DNA of 64,000 nucleotides, from contig CAWGVW010000001.1 in NCBI GenBank assembly GCA_963826145.1, positions 930,001 to 994,000 of the forward strand, in the 5' to 3' direction. Source of the DNA: JBGPLJ01 sp963826145 (lineage in GTDB: Bacteria > Pseudomonadota > Gammaproteobacteria > Steroidobacterales > Steroidobacteraceae). Numbering within the stretch: the stretch's first letter is position 1; each line of letters opens with the position of its first letter. Position numbers and translations under genes: made by a program. Shown here one piece after another: positions 34,713 through 43,431 of this stretch. The notes below the pieces were generated by a model. It made no database searches. It was not told the DNA's origin and saw only the letters and a program-made list of their open reading frames with translations.

Positions 34713-36145
34713 CGGTAGATCGCGAACACGACGGCGGTGTATGTCAGCGCACCGCCCGCCACCAACGCCGCCAGTTTCTGCAGATTCGACCATTGCTCGG
34801 GAAGCGCGAGGCGCAGACCGAGCACGCAAAGAACCATGAATAATGTGCAGACGCTCGCCGGCAGCAGCGCCTTGAGCCAGTGCCAGGCCGGCGTTCCGAG
34901 CGTACGCAACGCGATGACGAGGGCCGGCAGATTGACCACCGGCAGCGTGATCGCGAGCGCCCATGCCACCCCCGGCAGGCCGTGACGCGAACCGACGTAG
35001 AGCGCCGCGGGCAGCACGGCGACCGCCAGGATCGTGCACCACATGTTGGCGCGAAAATGTCCTGTCCACATCAGGATGTGCGAAACGAATACTTGTGCCG
35101 CCGTGAAGGCCGTGGCGATGCAAAGGATCCGTAGCGGCGTCACCACGGCCTGCCATTGCGGGCCAAGAGCGAGAGCGACGAGCACATCGGCGACCAGTGC
35201 GAGACCGGCAGCGGCCGGCAGCGCGAGGAAGAAGATGAATTCCGTCAGCATGAAGAAATACCGGCGCAGCGCGGGTGGATCGCGCTGGACGGCACTGAAC
35301 ACTCCGGGTACCACACGGCTGAAAGCGGCGGTGATCTCCTGGATCGGCTGATTCGCGAAATCCGAAGCGAAAGCGTAGGCGCCGAGCAGATCCTTGCCGA
35401 GCATGCGCCCGACGATCAAGCGGTCCGTGTTCGAATAGGCGTACCACGATGCGCGGGAGATGAGCAGCCGCCAGCCTTGCACAATTGGAGTCGCTATGGA
35501 TTTCAGCTCGCGCGGCAGGCGCACCGCATAGGGGCGCCACGAGATCAGAACGAGGACTGCAATCGCCGATCCAGCGAGCGTATTGAAAATGAGTGACTGG
35601 TAGCCGAAACCTGCGCGAGCCGCGAACACCAGCGTTGCCTGGATCACGCAGACTTGCGCGAGCGCGAGCAGGGCGAGTCTTCGGTACGCGAGATCACGCT
35701 GCAGCAATGCGCGCGGAATGATCTGCAATGCGTCGAGTACGATCAGTGGACTCAGCAGTTCGAGAGCGGTCGCAATGGCGGGTTCGTGGAAGAACGCCGC
35801 GATGGGTCGCGCGGCGAAGAAAAAAATCACGGCGAGCAAGCCGGCGAGCAGCAGTGCAAAGCCTGCAAGCTGCGCCTGCACGTTCCCCGCGATCGCGCGG
35901 TCCTGAACGAGCACCGCGTCGAGGCCGAAGTCCTCGACGAGGCGCACGAGTCCAACCGGCAGCATCGCCGCGGCCACGATGCCGTAGTCCGACGGTGCGA
36001 GGATGCGTGCGGCGTACAGCGTTCCGGCCCAGGAAATGCCCTGCGCGAACCAGCGGAGCGCGGCGGTCCACGCGATTCCGGTGACGAGCGATCGATCGAG
36101 ATGATCGAGTGACGAGGTGGCCGGATCTTGTTCGGTCGTGTGCAC
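34643..36145 (-). CDS. Wzx-type lipopolysaccharide/oligosaccharide flippase
   Basis: A 500-residue membrane protein with about 12-14 hydrophobic segments and the opening WTAALRWFAQGISWAGTLYAARILAPSDYGIVAAAM of the polysaccharide transporter family. The frame runs to 36268; GTG 36145 has AAGGCAG at suitable spacing and removes an unlikely Arg-rich extension. It would flip lipid-linked repeat units across the inner membrane. It is divergent from the Ig-repeat lipoprotein gene at 36276 and ends overlapping the unknown gene. A second flippase is at 43.4-44.9 kb. Confidence 0.88.
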   Translation of the reverse strand: MHTTEQDPATSSLDHLDRSLVTGIAWTAALRWFAQGISWAGTLYAARILAPSDYGIVAAAMLPVGLVRLVEDFGLDAVLVQDRAIAGNVQAQLAGFALLLAGLLAVIFFFAARPIAAFFHEPAIATALELLSPLIVLDALQIIPRALLQRDLAYRRLALLALAQVCVIQATLVFAARAGFGYQSLIFNTLAGSAIAVLVLISWRPYAVRLPRELKSIATPIVQGWRLLISRASWYAYSNTDRLIVGRMLGKDLLGAYAFASDFANQPIQEITAAFSRVVPGVFSAVQRDPPALRRYFFMLTEFIFFLALPAAAGLALVADVLVALALGPQWQAVVTPLRILCIATAFTAAQVFVSHILMWTGHFRANMWCTILAVAVLPAALYVGSRHGLPGVAWALAITLPVVNLPALVIALRTLGTPAWHWLKALLPASVCTLFMVLCVLGLRLALPEQWSNLQKLAALVAGGALTYTAVVFAIYRQRVGVFVALIRGSKASAAAPAA

Positions 36146-36185
36146 GGTTCTGCCTTTTGGGCTCGAGTTGCGGAGTGTAACGAAC

Positions 36186-36203
36186 TGTCTTCGACTTGCG
36201 ACA
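36186..36203. promoter_or_regulatory. perfect TGTC-N10-GACA motif between divergent genes
   Basis: An exact match to the site reported for GlrR-type sigma-54 activators, overlapping a 14-bp palindrome TGCGACATGTCGCA (36197-36210), in the 130-bp gap between the flippase and the Ig-repeat lipoprotein. One exact match per 64 kb is expected by chance and no good -24/-12 element was found beside it. Confidence 0.3.
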
Positions 36204-36275
36204 TGTCGCATGGCCGCTGCACGCCTGAGATAATCATGCGCACTTGACTTCCGGACCGCCTGCGACACCGATCAG

Positions 36276-37853
36276 ATGCATACCTCCATGACAACGCTGT
36301 GGCGTTGGGCACTCCTGTTGATGGCACTTGCGGCCAGTGCTTGCGCCGGTGGCGGATCGCATGAATCCGTGGCGCAGCCGGCAAGCGTGACTCTGTCCGC
36401 AAGCCCCGACTCGATCGTTACTGGCGACAGTTCGACGCTCACCTGGACGAGCTCCGACGCCACGACTTGCACGGCTTCGGGTGCCTGGAGCGGCCCCAAA
36501 GGGACTTCCGGATCGGCTAGCTCTGGTCCGCTGACGGCCGCAAGCAATGTATTCACGCTGACCTGCGACGGCGCCGGAGGATCGGGGAGTGCGTCCGCTA
36601 CGGTTTCGGTCGCAGCGCCGGTGGCGCCGACCGTCACATTGGGGGCAAATCCGACAAGCGTCGCGAGCGGCGGCAGTTCGGCGCTTACCTGGTCCTCCAC
36701 CGGTGCCACCGGCTGCACGGCTAGCGGTGCATGGTCGGGCAGTCGCGCGACTTCGGGAACCGTGAGCAGCGGCGCGCTGACGGCGGCCAGCAATATGTTT
36801 AGCTTGAGCTGCACCGGCGCCGGCGGCACGACGCAGCAATCGGTCACGGTAACTGTTGCGGCCGGCACGCCCGCACCGACGGTCAGTCTCGTGGCGAACC
36901 CGTTGAGCGTCATGAGTGGCGACACATCGACGCTGACCTGGTCCACGACCAATGCCACGAGCTGCGCGGCTTCAGGGGCGTGGGTTGGCAGTCGCCCGAC
37001 TGCGGGCACCGAGAATTCAGCGGCGCTTACGGCGAGCAACAACACGTTCACTCTGACCTGCATGGGCGCAGGCGGCTCGGCCAGCAAGTCGGCGGTGGTG
37101 ACGGTATCGGACGGTGTCACCCAGACTGGCCTCGACTTTCAAGGTAGCGAATCGACGAGCGGCACGGTGCGTTTCCGCTTTCGCAATCCGCTCGCCATCT
37201 ATCCGGCGACTTATATCTGGCGGGTATTCCCGCGGCAGCAGTCCTACTACTACACGACTTTCTTCTGGGGAAACGACGACGGCGCGGGAGATCTCACGAC
37301 GTTTCAGTGGGACAACGGCAGCTCCAACACCTTTTACGGCGCCCACCCCTATCCGAATTTTCCCGACGTCACGACCCATCACTGGGAGATTGCCACCGAC
37401 CACGGCGGCGATTTCGTCAGCAACGAACTCGTTGTCTATGACCGCTGGTACACGCAGGCGCTCGTGGCATGGTCGGACGGATCGGGCAGAAAGCACACCG
37501 TCTTCTACTGGGACCTGCCAGACACCAGCAAGACTGTCACGCATATAACAGATTCTGCGTACGGCAACACCAACCCCCCGCAACCCGCGCTTACCTGGGG
37601 CGATGCGCCGTGGAATCCTTCGAGCGAGATCATGGATGGCGTGATCCGTGGCATCCAGATCTATTCGATTGACCTATCGATCGCCGACGTGCAGGCGGAG
37701 ATCGCAACTCCGCAGTCGACGTCCGCAGGCGCGTCGAATCTCTGGTATCTCAATCTCAATCCGACGCCGACCGACATTTCGGATAAGTCCGGCAACGGCC
37801 ACAACCCTGCATGGGTCGGCTCCGGTCGGGCGCTCTTGTGGACAGGCCCGTAA
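36276..37853 (+). CDS. Ig-repeat lipoprotein with an uncharacterised C-terminal domain
   Basis: A 525-residue exported protein. The N-terminus WRWALLLMALAASACAGGG has a lipobox (ASAC), so the protein is probably lipid-anchored. Three Ig-like repeats follow (about 33-280), each with a Cys pair (ATTC/ATGC/ATSC...L(T/S)C) and a WxG(S/P) motif. Residues 283-525 form a domain rich in aromatic residues (LAIYPATYIWRVFPRQQS, TFFWGNDDGAGDLTTF, YGAHPYPNFP, SNLWYLNLNPTPTD) that recurs at about 75-80 percent identity by eye at the end of the next gene. It may bind or act on polysaccharide. The ribosome site is weak; ATG 36288 is an alternative start. Confidence 0.83.
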   Translation: MHTSMTTLWRWALLLMALAASACAGGGSHESVAQPASVTLSASPDSIVTGDSSTLTWTSSDATTCTASGAWSGPKGTSGSASSGPLTAASNVFTLTCDGAGGSGSASATVSVAAPVAPTVTLGANPTSVASGGSSALTWSSTGATGCTASGAWSGSRATSGTVSSGALTAASNMFSLSCTGAGGTTQQSVTVTVAAGTPAPTVSLVANPLSVMSGDTSTLTWSTTNATSCAASGAWVGSRPTAGTENSAALTASNNTFTLTCMGAGGSASKSAVVTVSDGVTQTGLDFQGSESTSGTVRFRFRNPLAIYPATYIWRVFPRQQSYYYTTFFWGNDDGAGDLTTFQWDNGSSNTFYGAHPYPNFPDVTTHHWEIATDHGGDFVSNELVVYDRWYTQALVAWSDGSGRKHTVFYWDLPDTSKTVTHITDSAYGNTNPPQPALTWGDAPWNPSSEIMDGVIRGIQIYSIDLSIADVQAEIATPQSTSAGASNLWYLNLNPTPTDISDKSGNGHNPAWVGSGRALLWTGP

Positions 37854-37989
37854 GAGCCATCGTCTGCACGCGACGTCGCATGCCGTCGGATGCTTCCTAC
37901 AGTGTTTGCTACTGCATCATCTCCGGCGTTCTGCGCCATAATGCCGCCCGCCCGAAACTGTGAATGCATAACGATTGCGGCGCATCCGT

Positions 37990-38022
37990 CCCGCGGAGCG
38001 AAGCCGCGGGCTTATGTTGTTG
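37990..38022 (+). terminator. possible intrinsic terminator after the Ig-repeat lipoprotein
   Basis: Seven-pair stem CCCGCGG/CCGCGGG with a seven-base loop (37990-38010) followed by CTTATGTTGTTG, which is T-rich but interrupted. It lies about 140 bases after the stop and 45 before the next start. The rest of the 202-bp gap shows nothing clear. Confidence 0.45.
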
Positions 38023-38055
38023 TCATAATCTGCCGCCGCACCGAAGGTCGAGTCC

Positions 38056-41000
38056 ATGAACAGGAAGCCGAGGGATACGTGGGCCGCACATGATCTGAGG
38101 ACGATCTCCCGGCGCGCCGCGCCATTCGTGGCGCTGCTCGCAATCGCAATCTCAGTCCCTTCTCTGGCAACCGCGCAGACGGCCGCACCGCTTGCGGCCT
38201 ATTCCTTCGACGACGGCACCGGAACGACGCTTTCGGATGTTTCCGGCAACGGCAACTCGATGACGCTGACGAACGGACCGGCCTGGACCACAGGTCTCTA
38301 TGGCAATGGCCTCGCGTTCGATGGATCGGACGACCGTGCCGTGGCGCGCGCCTATAACTCGGCGCTCAATCTGACAGGACGGAGCCTCACGCTGTCAGCG
38401 TGGATCTATCCGCGTTCGAACAGCAGCTGGCAGATGATCGTTCTGAAGCCGGCGCGCGCGAGTCACACGTCGCCATATTTCGACTGGTCCATGCACCGCG
38501 AGACCGGCACGGGGCGCATCGTCGGCTTCCTCGGTTGCGATGCGACGCAGCGTACGAGCAATGCAACGACGCCGCTCAATACCTGGACGCACGTCGCGAT
38601 CACGTACGACGGAACGAATCTGCGTCACTACATCAACGGCGTGCTCGATCGTACGACACCGCTGACCTGTGCCGTCGTGAATACGAGTTCGCAGCCAATC
38701 CGCATCGGCGCGAACGGCGGAAACGGCGAAGTGTTCAATGGGTCGATCGACGATGTACGCGTTTACAATCGCGTGCTGACTGCCCAGGAAATCGCGGCCG
38801 ACATGACGGTTGCTCTCGGCGGCAGCGTCGCCGCACCGCCGCCGCCGGATACCTCCGCTCCCAACGTCGTGATCAGCACGCCTGCCGCGGGTTCAAGCGT
38901 CACGGGTACTGTCAGCGTTGCTGCAACGGCCTCGGATAACGTCGCCGTCACCGGTGTCCAGTTCCGGCTCGATGGCGCAAGTCTTGGCGTCGAAGATCTG
39001 ACTACTCCTTTTGCCGTCAGCTGGGCGAGCGACGGCGTGAGCAACGGTGCGCACGTCATCACTGCGGTGGCGCGAGATGCCGCCGGCAACGCGGCGACAT
39101 CGGCGCCGGTTTCCGTGACGGTCGCCAACCTTGTGCCGCCGCCGACGCTCAGCGTGGCCCTGCTCGCAGCGCCGGCGTCCGGAAGTGCGCCGCTCAACGG
39201 TGTGGATCTCACCGCGAGTCTTTCGGGTACCGCCACCGGTGCAACGACTTACAGCTATTACTGCAATCGCTCGGATACCGGGACCAACTCGGATGCAGCG
39301 GCGGATCTGCAGGTTACAGACAGCGTGCAAACAACGCTGTCAGCGGTCGATCTATGCAGTTACATCGCGCCGGGTACATACACTGCCAAAGTCATTGCGC
39401 AACGTCAGGGTCTCGCGGCTGAAGCGCGCACGACGGTATCGGTCAGCACGCCGGTACCCGTCGACGCGACCGCGCCGACAGTCACGCTCACGGCGCCTTC
39501 GCCGGGGACCAGCGTGGGCGGGAATCTGAGTCTTGCCGCGGACGCGGCGGACGATTTCGCGGTGGCCGGCGTGCAGTTCCGCGTCGACGGCGCGAACGTC
39601 GGCAGCGAAGACCAGACGGCGCCGTACGGAATTTCCTGGAACAGCGCTACAGTTAACGATGGAGTCCACGCCGTGACGGCTGCTGCTCGCGATGCCGCCG
39701 GCCATGTCACCGTGTCCGGCGCCGTCAATGTCACCGTCACGAACGGTTCCGCGGCGGGGCCGATCGTCGCATATTCGTTCAATGAAGCGAGCGGAACCGT
39801 GTTGTCCGACACCTCGGGACACGGGGTCACAATGGATCTTGCCAATGGTCCTGCGTGGACGACGGGGCACAGCGGTTCGGCGCTTTCGTTCGATGGTTCC
39901 AACGATCGCGCGGTGGCTCGCACATACAACAGCTCTCTCAATCTGACCGGCCGCAGCTTCACGTTGTCCGCCTGGATCAGTCCGCGCTCGAACAGTAACT
40001 GGCAGATGATCGTCCTGAAGCCTGCGCACGCGAATCACAGCGCTCCGTATTTCGATTGGTCCCTGCATCGCGAGCCGTCCACGGGACGGATCGTCGGCTA
40101 CCTTGGCTGCGACGGCGCCCAGCGCACGAGCAACGGGAATGCACCCGCCAACAGATGGACTCACGTTGCCGTCACCTACGATGGAACGGCGCTTCGCCAC
40201 TACATCAACGGCGTGCTCGACCGCACTACGGCGATCACTTGTGCCGTGACCAACACGAGTTCGCAGCCTATCCGCATCGGGGCGAACGGCGGCAACGGCG
40301 AGGTGTTCAACGGTCTCATCGACGACGTACGCGTCTACAGCCGCGTTCTCACCGCACCGGAAATCCAGGCGGACATGAATGCCCCGCTCGGCGGCGGGTC
40401 GCCGCCTTCGTCGCCCGACAGCAGCGCTCCTTCCGTATCGATCATTGCGCCCGCAAGCGGCGCGGATGTCGCGGGAACAGCAATGATCGCGGCGAGCGCT
40501 TCGGACAACGTGGGCGTGACCGGCGTGCAGTTCCGTCTCGACGGCGGCAATCTCGGTGCTGAAGACCAGACGGCGCCGTTTGCCGTGAGCTGGTCGAGCA
40601 CGACGACCACGAACGGCCCTCACGCGCTGACAGCCGTCGCGCGTGATGCGGCCGGTAATTCGTCGGTCTCGAGTCCCGTGACGATCAACGTTGCCAACTC
40701 GGCGGCGACGCCAACGCTCGGCGTCTCGCTGATTGCAAGTCCCGTTGGCGGCCCGGCCCCCGTCAATGGAATCGACCTGTCCGCCAGTGTCAGCGGCAGT
40801 GCGACGGGTGCCGTTACCTACACTTTCTATTGCAATCGGGCGGACAGCGGTACCAGCGTGTCGCAGCCCTGGGACCGGCAGGTCACCAACAGTTCGCAGG
40901 CCAGCCTCACGGCGGCCGACGTCTGCGACTACGCTCAGCCTGGAACCTACACCGTGAAGGTGATCGCCGAACGTGCAGGCCTGGCGGCGGAGGCAAGGAC

Positions 41001-42006
41001 GACCGTTGCGGTCAGCGCGCCGCCGGCGCCGGTACAGGTGCAACTGACGGCAATTCCAGCAAGCGTCGCGAGCGGTGCGGCGTCGAATCTCAGTTGGTCG
41101 TCCGTCAATGCAACCTCCTGCATCGCGGGCGGTTCGTGGAGCGGCAGCAGGCCGACCGCAGGTTCAGCCGGCACTGGACCTTTGTTCGTGGCGACCAATA
41201 TCTTCCTGCTCACCTGCAGCGGAACCGGCGGCTCGGCCAGCAGCACTGCGGCCGTAACGGTGGACGGCGAGACGGCACAGACGGGTCTTGATTTCCAGGG
41301 CAGCGATTCGACCAACGGGACGGTGCGCTTCAAGTTCACCAATCCCCTCGCCATCTATCCGGCGACCTATATCTGGAAGCTCTATCCGCGCCAGCAATCG
41401 GACTACTACACGACGTTCTTCTGGGGCAACGACGACGGTCGCGGCGACCTCTCGACGTTTCATTGGGACGACGGGCATTCGAATTCCTACTATGGCGCAC
41501 ATCCTTACCCTAACTTCCCGAATACCAGTCAGCACCGCTGGGAAATCGCGACGGACGCCAGCGGCGATTTCGTGAGCAACGAACTCGTGACTTACAACCG
41601 CTGGTACACGCAGGCGCTAGTGGCGTGGTCGGACGGTGCCGGCAAGCACACGGTGTTCTACTGGGACCTGCCCGATACGAACAAGGTGATCGAGCACGTC
41701 GCACCGACGAGCTACGGCAACACGAATCCGCCGGCCCCGGCTCTCACCTTCGGCGACGCGCCATGGAATCCGTCGAATGAAATCATGAACGGCGTGATCC
41801 GGGGCATTCAAATCTATTCCGTCAATCTCTCGCTCGCTGACGTCCTGGCGGAAATCGCCACTCCGCTGTCGACCGCCACGGGAACCTCGAACATCTGGTA
41901 CCTGAATCTCAATCCGACGCCGACGGACATCACGGACAAGTCGGGCAACGGCCACAATCCAAGTTGGGTCGGCTCCGAGCGCCCGGGTCTGTGGAACGGG
42001 CAATAG
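38056..42006 (+). CDS. giant secreted multidomain protein: two LamG domains, Ig-like domains and shared C-terminal domain
   Basis: A 1316-residue exported protein with a long-n-region signal peptide ending SLATAQ. Order: LamG/concanavalin-like domain (about 46-255, AWIYPRSNSSWQMI, HYINGVLDRT); Ig-like domain of the VQFRLDGASLG...AVARDAAGN type (about 270-360); a PKD-like segment; another Ig-like domain (475-570); a second LamG (575-785); another Ig-like domain and PKD-like segment; one Cys-paired Ig repeat (1000-1070); and a C-terminal domain (1073-1316) nearly the same as that of the preceding gene. The LamG-Ig-PKD block is a tandem duplication. No C-terminal membrane anchor is seen. Likely a released matrix or adhesion protein binding carbohydrate. 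Confidence 0.85.
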   Translation: MNRKPRDTWAAHDLRTISRRAAPFVALLAIAISVPSLATAQTAAPLAAYSFDDGTGTTLSDVSGNGNSMTLTNGPAWTTGLYGNGLAFDGSDDRAVARAYNSALNLTGRSLTLSAWIYPRSNSSWQMIVLKPARASHTSPYFDWSMHRETGTGRIVGFLGCDATQRTSNATTPLNTWTHVAITYDGTNLRHYINGVLDRTTPLTCAVVNTSSQPIRIGANGGNGEVFNGSIDDVRVYNRVLTAQEIAADMTVALGGSVAAPPPPDTSAPNVVISTPAAGSSVTGTVSVAATASDNVAVTGVQFRLDGASLGVEDLTTPFAVSWASDGVSNGAHVITAVARDAAGNAATSAPVSVTVANLVPPPTLSVALLAAPASGSAPLNGVDLTASLSGTATGATTYSYYCNRSDTGTNSDAAADLQVTDSVQTTLSAVDLCSYIAPGTYTAKVIAQRQGLAAEARTTVSVSTPVPVDATAPTVTLTAPSPGTSVGGNLSLAADAADDFAVAGVQFRVDGANVGSEDQTAPYGISWNSATVNDGVHAVTAAARDAAGHVTVSGAVNVTVTNGSAAGPIVAYSFNEASGTVLSDTSGHGVTMDLANGPAWTTGHSGSALSFDGSNDRAVARTYNSSLNLTGRSFTLSAWISPRSNSNWQMIVLKPAHANHSAPYFDWSLHREPSTGRIVGYLGCDGAQRTSNGNAPANRWTHVAVTYDGTALRHYINGVLDRTTAITCAVTNTSSQPIRIGANGGNGEVFNGLIDDVRVYSRVLTAPEIQADMNAPLGGGSPPSSPDSSAPSVSIIAPASGADVAGTAMIAASASDNVGVTGVQFRLDGGNLGAEDQTAPFAVSWSSTTTTNGPHALTAVARDAAGNSSVSSPVTINVANSAATPTLGVSLIASPVGGPAPVNGIDLSASVSGSATGAVTYTFYCNRADSGTSVSQPWDRQVTNSSQASLTAADVCDYAQPGTYTVKVIAERAGLAAEARTTVAVSAPPAPVQVQLTAIPASVASGAASNLSWSSVNATSCIAGGSWSGSRPTAGSAGTGPLFVATNIFLLTCSGTGGSASSTAAVTVDGETAQTGLDFQGSDSTNGTVRFKFTNPLAIYPATYIWKLYPRQQSDYYTTFFWGNDDGRGDLSTFHWDDGHSNSYYGAHPYPNFPNTSQHRWEIATDASGDFVSNELVTYNRWYTQALVAWSDGAGKHTVFYWDLPDTNKVIEHVAPTSYGNTNPPAPALTFGDAPWNPSNEIMNGVIRGIQIYSVNLSLADVLAEIATPLSTATGTSNIWYLNLNPTPTDITDKSGNGHNPSWVGSERPGLWNGQ
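38187..41020 (+). repeat. intragenic tandem duplication of a LamG-Ig-PKD block
   Basis: Block one (about 38187-39450) and block two (about 39757-41020) encode the same domain order with long near-identical stretches, for example around 38401-38455 and 39973-40027 (WQMIVLKPA). One extra Ig-like domain lies between them. It reflects growth of the protein by internal duplication. Confidence 0.8.
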
Positions 42007-42063
42007 GGTCAAACTGCGCGAAGGCGCACACCGCGGTGCACCAGGTCCCACTACACTGATTCG

Positions 42064-43425
42064 ATGGCAGATTCTCTCCGGGACGCGCGCGCGGCTGGCC
42101 CGCAATTGCGGGTTGGCGTCTTTGGCCATTACGGCCGCCACAATCTCGGCGACGAATCGTTGACGGCCGCGGTCATTGCGAACATCCGTCGTCTCGTGCC
42201 GGGCGCCAAGTTCGTCGGCTTCAGCCTCGATCCCGAGGACACGCGAGCCCGCTACGGCATTCCTGCGATCGCCATTCGCCGCCATGTCACGCACCTGCCG
42301 GACACCTCGCGGCCACTGCCGAGCAGGCGCAACCAGACCGGTGAGGGTCCTGGCCGACGATTGTTGGCCGCGTGCAAGCGGTTCTTCCCGTTCCGTCGTG
42401 CCTTGTGTGCGGTCGGTCGATTGCCTCAGACAATCCTTGCGATTGTTGCCGAAGTCTCGTTCTTCGGCTCGATGTGGCAGGCGCTCGGCGGCGTCGACGT
42501 TCTCGTCATCGCGGGCTCGAATCAATTCATCGATTTTGTCGGCGGCCCCTGGGAGTTTCCGTACACGCTCTGCAAATGGACCGTGCTCGGAGCGCTGCGC
42601 GGCGTCAAGGTGGCATTCCTCAGCGTCGGCGCCGGACCGCTCGATGGAAAGCTGTCGCGCTACTTCGCGCGGCGTAGCCTTGCTCGTGCCGCTTTCGTTT
42701 CCGTACGCGATGAAGGTTCCGCACGCCTCCTTGAAGATATCGGCTGCAAGCGCATTGTTCACGTCAGCACGGACCTTGCCTTCAGTCTGCCCTTGCCGTC
42801 GGGCTACCTCGAACGCTTGCGCGCGGAACGGGCGACGCAGGCGTCGGGCCTGATTTCCGTCAACGCAATGCCGGTATTCGATCCGCGGTACTGGCCCGAG
42901 GTGGATCCGGTTCGCTACCGGGCCTACGTCGAAGCGCTCGCCGGCGTTTGCAGCGACGCGGTCCGCCGCGGTCGCCAGGTCGCTCTCTTTGGTACGCATC
43001 CAGCCGATGAATGGGCGGCACAGGATGTGATCGAGCGATTGGCCGCCGCCGGCGAGTCGAGCCGCGCGATTGACGTCGTTCATCCGGAAACGATAGACGA
43101 GCTGGTGGCGTTGCTGGCGTCGAGCGAGGTGACCGTCGGCACGCGTTTTCACAGCCTGGTCCTCGGCCTTTGCGTCGGAACGCCGACGGTCGCCATTTGC
43201 TATTACCGCAAATCGCGCGAGCTGATGATGAGGGCGGGTGTCGGCGAATTTGCGGTCGAGATCGATACCGTACGGGGACCGGAAATTTGCGGCCTCGTGG
43301 AGGCGGCTTCGGCCCGTCAGCAGGAACTGCGCCGGTTGCTCGGAGACGCGGCCGAGGCCCAGCGCCGACAGCTCGAGGTGCAATACGAGCAAGTGCTCGC
43401 GTCTCTCGCCGTGCGCAAAAGCTGA
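42064..43425 (+). CDS. polysaccharide pyruvyl transferase family protein
   Basis: A 453-residue protein with a GT-B-like fold. RVGVFGHYGRHNLGDESLTAAVIANI is the family opening; VAFLSVGAGPLDG lies mid-protein, and VTVGTRFHSLVLGLCVGTPTVAI is the conserved C-terminal signature (GTRFHS). It should add a pyruvyl ketal from phosphoenolpyruvate to a sugar of the exopolysaccharide, giving it negative charge. It follows the secreted protein gene by 57 bases and converges on the second flippase with a six-base gap. Confidence 0.9.
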   Translation: MADSLRDARAAGPQLRVGVFGHYGRHNLGDESLTAAVIANIRRLVPGAKFVGFSLDPEDTRARYGIPAIAIRRHVTHLPDTSRPLPSRRNQTGEGPGRRLLAACKRFFPFRRALCAVGRLPQTILAIVAEVSFFGSMWQALGGVDVLVIAGSNQFIDFVGGPWEFPYTLCKWTVLGALRGVKVAFLSVGAGPLDGKLSRYFARRSLARAAFVSVRDEGSARLLEDIGCKRIVHVSTDLAFSLPLPSGYLERLRAERATQASGLISVNAMPVFDPRYWPEVDPVRYRAYVEALAGVCSDAVRRGRQVALFGTHPADEWAAQDVIERLAAAGESSRAIDVVHPETIDELVALLASSEVTVGTRFHSLVLGLCVGTPTVAICYYRKSRELMMRAGVGEFAVEIDTVRGPEICGLVEAASARQQELRRLLGDAAEAQRRQLEVQYEQVLASLAVRKS

Positions 43426-43431
43426 GAATCG

